Below are positions 1-6,177 of a stretch of 7,124 nucleotides of DNA, piece by piece. The stretch lies in contig CAYNGH010000167.1 of the NCBI GenBank assembly GCA_964396845.1, positions 1 through 7,124 on the forward strand. The letters run 5' to 3'. The notes beneath the pieces are model-generated. The model was not told where the DNA came from and searched no databases. It saw nothing but the letters and a program-made list of their open reading frames with translations. Positions within the stretch are counted from its first letter, which is position 1; each line of letters starts with the position of its first letter. Origin of the DNA: CAYNGH01 sp964396845 (GTDB lineage Bacteria > Vulcanimicrobiota > JAJTBE01 > CAYNGH01). Made by a program: the position numbers and the translations under genes.

Positions 1-1287
1 CAGGATGTTATAAAAATCTCGGGTGTATAGCTTGGATATACTTTCGTTTTTGGGATCCGGAAGGTCCACAATAATCACACCATAGCGGTTTCTGGATTCT
101 TCCATATAGGAAAAGGCGTCCTGGATGATGACATTGACTCTGGGATCCCGCAAAGAGTCCCGGTTCAGCTCCCGGATGAAGGGATCATTCCGGCACAGTT
201 CAACCATATCACCGTCAATGTCCACCAGGGTTATCTTTTTGACATCGGGATACTTGAGCACTTCCCTGGCTGCCAGTCCATCACCCCCGCCCAGGATGAC
301 CACCTGCTCCCGGTTGGAAGCAAGGCTCATGGCGGGATGAACAAGAACCTCGTGGTAGCGGTATTCATCCCAGGATGAAAACTGGATGGAACCGTCCAGG
401 AAAAGCCGGAGATCGTCCTTGTATCGGGTCATGACAATCCTCTGGTATTTTGTCTGCCGGGTCAGGATAACCTCGTCATCGTAGAGTTTGCCTTCAAAGA
501 AACTCACCAGCCGGCTGGAGCCTGCCAGCCCGCCGAATAGAACCAAAGTGACCGCCAGGGCTGATATGTGAAGCATCTTTCGGTTTCTGACCTGCCGGTG
601 AAATACCGACAGGTTCATAAAAACCACCACCATATTGAGCAGACCGTAAAAAAACGATGCATGCATCATCCCCATGTGAGGCAGAACAAAAAGAGGAAAT
701 AATATGGATGCCATAAGAGCACCCACATAGTCGAAGGACATGACATCGGCGATGGAAAACCGCACGGATTCGTAATCCTTCAGGATCCTGATGAGCAGGG
801 GGACTTCAAGGCCGATGAGAGCGCCGATAATCAGGAGAAAAGAATACATCACAATGCTGAAGGAATAAGAGAACCGATATGCAGTAAAAAGCATCAGGGT
901 GGAAAACCCGCCGATAAGGGCGATGGCGATTTGAATCACCAGGAAGCTGTTGATAAGGTTTTTTTCGAATTTGCGGGACAGGTATGATCCAATCCCCATG
1001 GCAAAAAGAAAAATCCCGATGGTCAGAGAATACTGCAATACCGCGTTTCCCAGAAAATATGAAGAAATGGTGGCTGCCAGAAGCTCGTAGGATATGCCAG
1101 ATACCGATGTGATAAATGCCGTGGCCAGCACCACTACCTGGGCTTTTCTGGGACTGTCTATGGAATGGGTCATCCTGCCCGTTTCTGTGGCACCGGTGTC
1201 GTCCGGGGATCCGTCCATGGCGGTGGATCTCTCTGGGGGAGTCAACTCGGGGGTTTCACTGTCCCGGTCATCATTGATGTGGGGCAT
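1..1287 (-). CDS. Membrane-type polyamine aminopropyltransferase (spermidine synthase family), 3' end off window
   Basis: 429 codons are visible without a stop. The start ATG at 1287 follows an AGGAG ribosome site. Residues 1-48 are a polar, Ser/Thr/Asp-rich tail, and about seven hydrophobic segments follow between residues 50 and 258. From about 262 a soluble Rossmann-type domain begins. It carries the substrate-site signature LDGSIQ...WDEYRYHE (297-313), the nucleotide loop GGGDG (333-337), VDID (355-358) where decarboxylated S-adenosylmethionine would bind, QDAF (389-392), and VDLPDP (407-412) with D408 at the catalytic aspartate position. A YTRDFY motif lies near the edge. The known family reaction transfers an aminopropyl group from decarboxylated AdoMet to a diamine, usually putrescine. 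This architecture matches predicted spermidine synthases with an N-terminal membrane domain (COG4262 type). Substrate is not determined by sequence. It is the last visible gene of a minus-strand operon with a DUF4178 gene. Confidence 0.93.
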   Translation of the reverse strand, partial: MPHINDDRDSETPELTPPERSTAMDGSPDDTGATETGRMTHSIDSPRKAQVVVLATAFITSVSGISYELLAATISSYFLGNAVLQYSLTIGIFLFAMGIGSYLSRKFEKNLINSFLVIQIAIALIGGFSTLMLFTAYRFSYSFSIVMYSFLLIIGALIGLEVPLLIRILKDYESVRFSIADVMSFDYVGALMASILFPLFVLPHMGMMHASFFYGLLNMVVVFMNLSVFHRQVRNRKMLHISALAVTLVLFGGLAGSSRLVSFFEGKLYDDEVILTRQTKYQRIVMTRYKDDLRLFLDGSIQFSSWDEYRYHEVLVHPAMSLASNREQVVILGGGDGLAAREVLKYPDVKKITLVDIDGDMVELCRNDPFIRELNRDSLRDPRVNVIIQDAFSYMEESRNRYGVIIVDLPDPKNESISKLYTRDFYNIL

Positions 1288-1310
1288 TTTTTCTCCTTGT
1301 AAAAATATCC

Positions 1311-1336
1311 TAAAAAAATAACCCAACCCGGGTTAT
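1311..1336 (-). terminator. Weak hairpin plus T-tract ahead of the synthase gene (possible attenuator)
   Basis: On the minus strand a 7-bp stem (ATAACCC/GGGTTAT, 1318-1324 with 1330-1336) with a 5-base loop is followed directly by six T (1317-1312). It lies between the 66-codon gene and the aminopropyltransferase start. The stem has only three G:C pairs, so termination would be partial at best. It could lower synthase expression relative to the upstream genes. This is inference from shape only. Confidence 0.3.
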
Positions 1337-1356
1337 GGGGAATCATGGAATGAAGA

Positions 1357-1557
1357 TTATTTGCCGGATCTTATCCCCCCGCCAAAGAAGTATCCTCTTC
1401 TCCGGGTACCGCTGTATTGCCGGGATCCGCTCCGGATATGCCTGCCGGATTTTCCCAGGGGTTCCAGGAATGTCCCTTTCCAGGAAGCAATCAGAGCGAT
1501 TGTGAATACTCCGGTTAATACTATCAGCAGAAACTTGCCCCACCAGCCTTTGAACAT
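1357..1557 (-). CDS. Small single-pass membrane protein with basic Gly/Arg/Ser tail
   Basis: This 66-residue ORF starts at ATG 1557, seven bases after an AAAGGAG ribosome site and 24 bases after the stop of the DUF4178 gene. That spacing is the main reason to call it real. Residues 8-26 form one hydrophobic helix preceded by an aromatic, weakly basic start (MFKGWWGK). The rest is Arg/Ser/Gly-rich (arginines at 39, 42, 46, 52-54 and 63) and would be cytosolic under the positive-inside rule if the N-terminus faces out; topology is unclear because both ends are basic. I do not recognise a family. Small proteins with one membrane helix and Arg/Ser/Gly tails occur in other DUF350/DUF4178/polyamine neighbourhoods, but homology is not shown here. 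A second, overlapping ORF (1343-1543) in another frame lacks a ribosome site and is not preferred. Confidence 0.7.
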   Translation of the reverse strand: MFKGWWGKFLLIVLTGVFTIALIASWKGTFLEPLGKSGRHIRSGSRQYSGTRRRGYFFGGGIRSGK

Positions 1558-1581
1558 ATGATTACTCCTTTAATTTTACCA

Positions 1582-2808
1582 TCAGTCGTCATCACCGCTC
1601 TGGGTGAAAATAAACAGCAACAGAACCAGCCCGGGATATACCAGGGTGAATATGCCGGCCATCAGAAGCGGGCCGGTGTGGAAAGCCTTTTCCTTGAAGG
1701 TGACATTGGGCCTCAATGGATTCTGGACATTTTTTTCCGGCTTGACCCTGATATAATAATCGCCGGGATCTTCAATCAGAAAAACCGCATTGGCAGTGGT
1801 TTTGCTTTCGGTGTATTTTTCACCGTCATCATAACCGGTTTCATGATAAAAATCTCCATCAAACTCGTATATCATTTTCTCCTGGTCGTCCAGAAGCTCA
1901 AATTCCATATATTGAGAACGATTGTTCAGCCCCGCAAGTCTGACATCCACCCGGTGGACTCCCTTGGATTTTATCTTGTATGGCCCCAGAATGTAGTTTT
2001 TGTCCTGACCGGGTTTTTCCCCACCCGATGGGATAGTGATGCCGAAAAACCCCATAACAAAGGCCATTATGAGCATCGCGATGCCAAACAGCAGTCCCTG
2101 TCCAAAAGCAGGCCCTTTCATCAGACGTTTGGCAAAACGGCCCGTGGGGCTGTCTTCATCGTCGTCCTCCTCAAAGGCTTCCGGAGGAGGAGTGCCCAGC
2201 TTGAAGGCTTCGTAAATCTTCTGGGGGTATATGTCCTTGCCGAGGAAGAACATGATCTCCCGGTCGGTCCACTCGATGGAGTAGAGGGTGTCCTCGCCTT
2301 TCCAGGCATCAATGTAGTTGATGGTTTCCCCGACTTCCGCCTTCCATGTCAGCTCACCTTCAAAAAACTGGATGGATGCCTCGGAGTTGTCTTCCACTTC
2401 GAGGCGGAGGCCGTCGATATTGAGATATTCCCCGACAGTGTTAGGATCCACCGGCTGGGACGGGGTGTATTTGTGCATCAGGGTGAAGTCCCAGTCGTCT
2501 TCCTGAAGCCATAGATATTGGCCGTTCTCAGAAAGCAACAGCCATTCATCCCACCAGGAATATGAACGGGTGTCCCGGTAGCGGATTCTTCCCACCACCT
2601 GGTAAATGATGCCGTTGATGTTTCCTTCACTGCCCAGCTGAAGGGCAGATTTGGGAGGTGAAGGCTTTTGATTGACCTGGGTGAGAATCTTGTGTTCGCT
2701 GGTTTGGAGATCAACCTGACTGCCGCAGTACTGGCAATATTTCATCCTGGCCTGTTGAGCATCCCTCACATTCAGGGGAGCATCGCAATTGGGACACTTC
2801 TCTACCAT
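1582..2808 (-). CDS. Zinc-ribbon DUF4178 membrane protein, 408 aa
   Basis: The protein opens with a zinc ribbon: C5-x2-C8 and C25-x2-C28. A DUF4178-type domain follows at about 55-200; recognisable parts are YQVVGRIRYR (69-78), WWDEWLLL (85-92) and YLWLQEDD (98-105). An acidic linker (211-219) leads to a membrane helix at about 234-258. A beta-rich domain (about 259-377) follows, with YKIKSKGVHRVDVRL and ending near DPGDYYIRVKP. A second membrane helix lies at about 379-402, with a DDD tail. The topology would put the zinc ribbon and DUF4178 part in the cytosol and the beta domain outside. The function of DUF4178 is not established; genes for it often sit beside polyamine synthesis genes and DUF350 membrane proteins. 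The ATG at 2808 was chosen because an open extension to 2898 crosses a good promoter and lacks similarity. The local ribosome site (GAGAGG, 13 bases away) is weak. Confidence 0.88.
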   Translation of the reverse strand: MVEKCPNCDAPLNVRDAQQARMKYCQYCGSQVDLQTSEHKILTQVNQKPSPPKSALQLGSEGNINGIIYQVVGRIRYRDTRSYSWWDEWLLLSENGQYLWLQEDDWDFTLMHKYTPSQPVDPNTVGEYLNIDGLRLEVEDNSEASIQFFEGELTWKAEVGETINYIDAWKGEDTLYSIEWTDREIMFFLGKDIYPQKIYEAFKLGTPPPEAFEEDDDEDSPTGRFAKRLMKGPAFGQGLLFGIAMLIMAFVMGFFGITIPSGGEKPGQDKNYILGPYKIKSKGVHRVDVRLAGLNNRSQYMEFELLDDQEKMIYEFDGDFYHETGYDDGEKYTESKTTANAVFLIEDPGDYYIRVKPEKNVQNPLRPNVTFKEKAFHTGPLLMAGIFTLVYPGLVLLLFIFTQSGDDD

Positions 2809-2836
2809 CCCTACACCACTGCCTCTCAATAATAAT

Positions 2837-2865
2837 CTTATATTTTTTCCACATGATCCTCTCAA
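2837..2865 (-). promoter_or_regulatory. Sigma-70-like promoter for the DUF4178-polyamine operon
   Basis: On the minus strand TTGAGA (2865-2860) and TATAAG (2842-2837) are separated by exactly 17 bases; each box matches the consensus at five of six positions. Transcription would start near 2830, leaving a leader of about 21 bases before the ATG at 2808 that contains GAGAGG. This supports the shorter start of the DUF4178 gene. Confidence 0.6.
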
Positions 2866-2954
2866 ATCCTCCAAATAAAAACCCGCCTGCAGGTTCACAG
2901 GATTATCGGCGCCACCGGTGAAGCTTACTATCGAGTTTTGAGATGATTACTTTT

Positions 2955-2972
2955 GAGGGATGAAACCGGTTG
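2955..2972 (+). promoter_or_regulatory. Ribosome binding site and TTG start of the RNase H gene
   Basis: GAGGGA (2955-2960) lies nine bases before TTG 2970-2972. An in-frame TGA at 2961-2963 rules out an upstream start, and the next in-frame ATG falls inside the catalytic domain, after D12. TTG is therefore the only good start. An out-of-frame ATG at 2960 overlaps the ribosome site and opens a 10-codon reading frame that ends at 2992. Confidence 0.65.
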
Positions 2973-4685
2973 GAAAAAAACGGAAAAATTGATGTTTATA
3001 CCGATGGAGCATGCTGTGGCAACCCCGGGCCGGGTGGCTGGGGAATGCTGATGATCCGGGATGGGAAGTGTTTTGAATATGGAGGTCACAGGGATGACAC
3101 CACCAACAACATAATGGAGATGACCGCAGCCCTGGAAGCCCTGAAATTATTAGAATCGATTCCCGGCCCCGCTACTATTCATACCGACAGCCAATACCTG
3201 AAAAAAGGAATCACCGGCTGGGTTCATGTGTGGAAGGTAAAAGGATGGAAAAAATCCGACGGCGATGATGTGAAAAACCTGGAAATCTGGAAAGAGCTGG
3301 ACCTTCTCAACCGTCCTGAGATTCGATGGGAGTGGGTGAAGGGACACGGGGACAACCCCTTCAACAACCGTGCAGATGAGATTGCCAGGGCATTTGCTAA
3401 AAATGAACCGATAAAACTGGCCCGGGGAGATAAAAAATCCCCTGACAGGGGGGAATTACTTAAAGAAAAGATATACCTGAGCCTTGTGGGGGGAGAACTG
3501 GCCCGGCATTCAGACTGGAAAGACTGCAAGGCCAGAGTGACAGGAGTCCCCGGGGCAAAATTCAAAGCCTGCAAGAATATGAATCAGCAGAAAGCTGTTC
3601 TTGAAGAATGGGGCATCTCACCAGGAGAAATCCATAACACCCCGGTGGATGCTCAAGTTTCCACCACATCCGCCAGCTCCCGGGAAATTCAGTCAACGGC
3701 AGTTCTGGTGGGGCTTCCCTTTGTGGAAACCTTTGCCGGGAATCTTGCCCGGAAAGGATTTTGCCTGTCGGAATATCCCAGCCCAGAGTTGCTTTATCAT
3801 TACACCAGGGATGATCTTAATGTCAGAGTTTATCCCAGGGGTTTTTTTGAATTCATCGGCCCCATGAACTCCGGGGATCGCCAGATGCTCCGGGATATGG
3901 GCCGGGGAGAAGATCGCTATGTCCAGAAGTTTATGACAGGATTCCCGGTGGATGTCCCTGAGGATTTATCTGTGTGGGATCAGGAGATTCTGAAAATTTT
4001 TATCCGTCCTTTTTACCGGGGACTTGTAACCTCATGGAAATTCCAGCTGGATTCCAACTCCCTGCGGATATGGCCTCCCGGTCAGAATCCTTTTTCTGTT
4101 ATACTTTCTCCTGAAATCCAATGGGATGAACTTCCGCCGGAAAGCATGGAAAAGGAGATTCATGCTTTCACCCTGAAGTCCGCGGTCTTTGCGGATCGCC
4201 TGTGTTGCAGTTTTGCCGGCGAACCCGGCGCCGGGACATCCTCTGCAATCCTGCAGGTTGACTGTCAGAGCCTTCAGTTTTCAAGGCTTCGGGAATGGGA
4301 CAGTTTTTCTGATGATTTTCTCCGGCTAAGTGAAATAGAACAGAACCGTCATAAGGCACTGATGGGGAAATATCTGCCCCGATTGAAATGGCACTGGGTG
4401 GGAGCCATCGACAGGAACTCCGCGGTCGGGAACCTCGCCCGCTGGCTGTGCCGGGAGATAAAAAAAAGCTCCCCGGTGCTGGCGCCATTCAAAGGCAATG
4501 TCCTGCCGGAAATATTAATTGACCAGGATGAACCAACTGCAGGGGAGATTCTGGATAAATGCCACAAGTTCATTCACAAGGCCAGATTTCCGGAATACTG
4601 CCGGGAGGGTGCTATTTTGCAGTTTGCCAGAACTTTTTCCCGACTGACCCATCATGCCCGTCTTCACCAGGGTTCGCCCATATAA
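2970..4685 (+). CDS. RNase HI with viroplasmin-like module and unknown C-terminal domain, 571 aa
   Basis: Residues 5-145 form a full ribonuclease HI domain that cuts RNA in RNA:DNA hybrids. The motif YTDGACCGNPGPGGWG carries D12; E50 (NNIMEM), D72 (HTDSQY), H126 (WVKGHGDNP) and D136 (NNRADEIAR) complete the active site. Residues about 166-214 resemble the viroplasmin/RNase H1 hybrid-binding module: an SDW..CKARV segment, then GVPGAKFKAC, then a helix. In eukaryotic RNase H1 this module is N-terminal; here it is C-terminal to the nuclease. Residues 240-571 match nothing I recognise; they are mixed alpha/beta, rich in Trp, Arg and Phe, with no membrane helix or signal peptide. Bacterial RNase HI alone is about 155 residues, so this is over three times the usual length. 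The frame is continuous. The likely role is hybrid removal in replication or repair. The gene is divergent from the DUF4178 operon. Confidence 0.92.
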   Translation: MEKNGKIDVYTDGACCGNPGPGGWGMLMIRDGKCFEYGGHRDDTTNNIMEMTAALEALKLLESIPGPATIHTDSQYLKKGITGWVHVWKVKGWKKSDGDDVKNLEIWKELDLLNRPEIRWEWVKGHGDNPFNNRADEIARAFAKNEPIKLARGDKKSPDRGELLKEKIYLSLVGGELARHSDWKDCKARVTGVPGAKFKACKNMNQQKAVLEEWGISPGEIHNTPVDAQVSTTSASSREIQSTAVLVGLPFVETFAGNLARKGFCLSEYPSPELLYHYTRDDLNVRVYPRGFFEFIGPMNSGDRQMLRDMGRGEDRYVQKFMTGFPVDVPEDLSVWDQEILKIFIRPFYRGLVTSWKFQLDSNSLRIWPPGQNPFSVILSPEIQWDELPPESMEKEIHAFTLKSAVFADRLCCSFAGEPGAGTSSAILQVDCQSLQFSRLREWDSFSDDFLRLSEIEQNRHKALMGKYLPRLKWHWVGAIDRNSAVGNLARWLCREIKKSSPVLAPFKGNVLPEILIDQDEPTAGEILDKCHKFIHKARFPEYCREGAILQFARTFSRLTHHARLHQGSPI

Positions 4686-4818
4686 ATGCTTTATATCAGG
4701 CTCAGTCCCCGGCACAAACCATCCGCAACTTCAATTAGCCGGGCCGGGATAAATAATATTGACGGGCCAGTCCAAGAAACCGGCATTGCAACAGGGATTA
4801 CAATCTTGTTTTTCTTTC

Positions 4819-4847
4819 TTAACAGACTTTGTTAATGGAAATTAACA
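4819..4847. repeat. Three phased TTAACA half-sites forming two overlapping inverted repeats
   Basis: TTAACA (4819-4824), TGTTAAT (4830-4836) and ATTAACA (4841-4847) start about 11 bases apart and alternate in direction. The first pair has a 5-base gap and the second pair is a perfect 7-bp inverted repeat around GGAA. The cluster lies 20 bases upstream of the -35 box of the next gene, which suits an activator or repressor operator. The binding protein is unknown. Confidence 0.4.
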
Positions 4848-4866
4848 CTTTAAAGGCCTGAGCTTA

Positions 4867-4895
4867 TTTACAATCAGGACCAATCAGGTTAAAAT
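4867..4895 (+). promoter_or_regulatory. Sigma-70-like promoter for the EF-hand protein gene
   Basis: TTTACA (4867-4872) and TAAAAT (4890-4895) are 17 bases apart and each matches the consensus at five of six positions. Transcription would begin near 4902, giving a leader of about 54 bases. A GGGAAGG ribosome site (4941-4947) lies eight bases before the ATG at 4956. Confidence 0.6.
4871..4888. repeat. Tandem CAATCAGG octamer inside the promoter spacer
   Basis: CAATCAGG occurs at 4871-4878 and 4881-4888, a 10-base period equal to about one helical turn. The pair overlaps the last two bases of the -35 box and fills most of the spacer. A protein bound there would block polymerase, so a repressor site is possible. 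Confidence 0.4.
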
Positions 4896-4955
4896 TAATA
4901 TATAAAGATAAACTATAAGTAAAGAACAAAATTGCCATAAGGGAAGGTGCACAAT

Positions 4956-6020
4956 ATGAAAAGGGTTGTTATTCTGACTGCGGTGTTTGCGTTGCTGACG
5001 GTCTGTTTTGCATTTGCCGCGGTAACCACCGAGCGGGATCTGACGGTAATCCAGCATTCCAGTACCGATTACAGCACTCAGGATGTAGTTCACAGGGTTG
5101 TCCTGGGAATTGCCACCGACAACACTCCAGACATAAGTTTCTGGCACAAGTTTACCGAGGGGCCGTATGTTCTGGATGACGGTCGTCTGGATGCCAGCCT
5201 CTTCAGTCCTGAAGAGATCGAATTTCTTGACAATCTTTATCTCGACCATGACAGACGGGTGAATATTTTCGTGGATCTGACGGATCTCACCACCCAGGTT
5301 GTGGAGATTGTCAGCTGGGGACATGGACGCCTTCATGGGGCAGAAACCCAGCTCCCACAGTTGTTTCCCGACTACACCGAGGAAGAAACCCAGACCATAG
5401 TCACCTATGACTACTCAACTCCTTATGTTGTGATTGAAAATGTCCTTACCCTGGTGACAACCCTTAATCACACCTACCAGATTATCGGCTGGGGCACTGA
5501 ATCCCCCATAATCCTGGATCTGGACAACAACAACCGGGTTGACGTGGCCGAGGGCCGTTGGCTTCCCCACCTGCCCAGGGTTTACACTCAGTTTGTCCGC
5601 AAGTTTGATATGACCGGCTCCGGAACCCGTGATCTTACCGAGTGGATGACTCCCAACCCCGGCGACGGCCTGCTGGTTATGCCCAACGCCGAAGGCAAGG
5701 TGGAAACTGCTCTGGAGCTTTTTGGAACTGCCGGCGGATTTGACGACGGTTATCACAAGCTGGCCACCCTGTGCGACCGGGACAACAACGGCTGGGTCGA
5801 AGGGGAAGAGTTGGAAGGCCTCAAGATATGGATTGATCACAACAACAACGCCATTTGCGAGCCTGGCGAGCTTTACAGCCTCGACAAGTTCAACATTGCC
5901 AGGATTTCCGTAAACCACGAGAATTTCAAGAGCGTTTATGAAACCACCGATGGACAGGTTCGAACCACTTGGGACTGGTGGCCTTCTGTAATGGAAGTGC
6001 GGAAACTCAGAAAACGTTAG
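4956..6020 (+). CDS. Secreted EF-hand calcium-binding protein, 354 aa
   Basis: Residues 1-21 are a Sec signal peptide: MKR, a hydrophobic core, then AFA with likely cleavage before A22. C17 is not in a proper lipobox. Residues 22-180 are unrecognised and probably beta-rich. The C-terminal half has four 12-residue loops with EF-hand ligand spacing: 188-199 (DLDNNNRVDVAE), 218-229 (DMTGSGTRDLTE), 274-285 (DRDNNGWVEGEE) and 294-305 (DHNNNAICEPGE). The stretch ELFGTAGG (254-261) and LKIWIDHNNN...ELYSLDKFNIARISV resembles a calcium-binding module found in large secreted RTX-type adhesins, but no RTX nonapeptide repeats occur. A periplasmic or exported calcium-binding or structural role is inferred. 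ATG 4956 was preferred to GTG 4947, which overlaps the ribosome site. The gene appears monocistronic, with its own promoter and terminator. Confidence 0.87.
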   Translation: MKRVVILTAVFALLTVCFAFAAVTTERDLTVIQHSSTDYSTQDVVHRVVLGIATDNTPDISFWHKFTEGPYVLDDGRLDASLFSPEEIEFLDNLYLDHDRRVNIFVDLTDLTTQVVEIVSWGHGRLHGAETQLPQLFPDYTEEETQTIVTYDYSTPYVVIENVLTLVTTLNHTYQIIGWGTESPIILDLDNNNRVDVAEGRWLPHLPRVYTQFVRKFDMTGSGTRDLTEWMTPNPGDGLLVMPNAEGKVETALELFGTAGGFDDGYHKLATLCDRDNNGWVEGEELEGLKIWIDHNNNAICEPGELYSLDKFNIARISVNHENFKSVYETTDGQVRTTWDWWPSVMEVRKLRKR

Positions 6021-6042
6021 AAACCAAAGAATTCAACTGTTC

Positions 6043-6072
6043 AAGAGGGAGGCAGATGCCTCCCTCTTTTAT
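6043..6072 (+). terminator. Strong intrinsic terminator after the EF-hand gene
   Basis: An 11-bp perfect stem, 6043-6053 with 6058-6068, closes a four-base AGAT loop and runs into TTTTAT. The core pairs GAGGGAGGC with GCCTCCCTC. It sits 23 bases after the stop codon. The stem is flanked by AA and TT, so it might also work weakly on the other strand. Confidence 0.92.
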
Positions 6073-6079
6073 ATCTGGT

Positions 6080-6108
6080 TTAAAACATATTTATTTAAAA
6101 AATTTAAT
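6080..6108 (+). promoter_or_regulatory. Possible weak promoter for the chemoreceptor-like gene
   Basis: TTAAAA (6080-6085) and TTTAAT (6103-6108) are 17 bases apart in an AT-rich stretch just after the terminator. The first box matches the -35 consensus at four of six bases, the second the -10 at five. Such matches are common in AT-rich DNA, so this is tentative, although some promoter is needed after the strong terminator. Confidence 0.28.
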
Positions 6109-6110
6109 CT

Positions 6111-6118
6111 GGAGGTGA
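6111..6118 (+). promoter_or_regulatory. Perfect Shine-Dalgarno octamer without a well-placed start
   Basis: GGAGGTGA is an exact complement of the anti-Shine-Dalgarno sequence. The next ATG (6133) is 14 bases downstream, longer than usual, and is in frame with the chemoreceptor-like gene (21 codons before 6196). It may drive an extended form, act as a ribosome standby site, or be chance. Confidence 0.35.
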
Positions 6119-6131
6119 CTTTTACCGATAA

Positions 6132-6177
6132 TATGATCAGGCCCGGCAGAAACCTTCTGTCCTGCCGGGCCGTCATA
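6132..6177 (+). promoter_or_regulatory. GC-rich stem-loop in the leader of the chemoreceptor-like gene
   Basis: A perfect 10-bp stem, GGCCCGGCAG (6140-6149) with CTGCCGGGCC (6162-6171), closes a 12-base loop. A lower stem TATGA/TCATA (6132-6136 with 6173-6177) can form across a small internal loop. It ends seven bases before the ribosome site. No T-tract follows on either strand, so it is not a standard terminator. A translational or RNA-stability control element is one reading; a dispersed genomic hairpin repeat is another. Confidence 0.5.

Larger units (their letters stand above)
4686..4955. other. Intergenic region with control sites
   Basis: These 270 bases hold no credible gene. The first 110 contain no clear terminator for the RNase H gene; an all-A/T inverted repeat at 4680-4696 lacks a T-tract. 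From about 4800 the DNA becomes AT-rich and carries the half-site cluster, promoter and octamer repeat listed separately. Confidence 0.7.

Noticed and set aside
1558..2514. 318-codon plus-strand open frame
   Set aside because: It is exactly antisense to the DUF4178 gene, has no family motif, and the opposite strand has a zinc ribbon, DUF4178 signature and membrane helices.
2809..2898. 30-residue N-terminal extension of the DUF4178 protein
   Set aside because: It would overlap the TTGAGA/TATAAG promoter and shows no conserved feature; the zinc ribbon begins right after the ATG at 2808.
2903..2910. GCCGATAA on the minus strand, identical to a sigma-28 -10 box
   Set aside because: No TAAA-type -35 box lies at the needed 15-base spacing.
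4680..4696. Inverted repeat ATATAAA/TTTATAT at the end of the RNase H gene
   Set aside because: The stem is entirely A/T and no T-tract follows, so it is a poor terminator and likely chance.
4759..4787. TTGACG as a -35 box
   Set aside because: The sequence 17 bases downstream (GGCATT) is a poor -10 box and a much better promoter lies at 4867-4895.
4947..4955. GTG start three codons upstream of the EF-hand protein ATG
   Set aside because: The GTG overlaps the GGGAAGG ribosome site; the ATG at 4956 has normal spacing and gives a regular signal peptide.
5004..5006. C17 of the EF-hand protein as a lipoprotein cysteine
   Set aside because: The residue before it is Val rather than Gly, Ala or Ser, and hydrophobic residues continue after it to an AFA signal-peptidase-I site.
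4884..5336. 150-codon minus-strand open frame
   Set aside because: It is antisense to the EF-hand gene and its promoter, with no ribosome site or recognisable motif.
5415..5918. 167-codon minus-strand open frame
   Set aside because: It mirrors the EF-hand gene in antisense; the sense strand carries four EF-hand loops.
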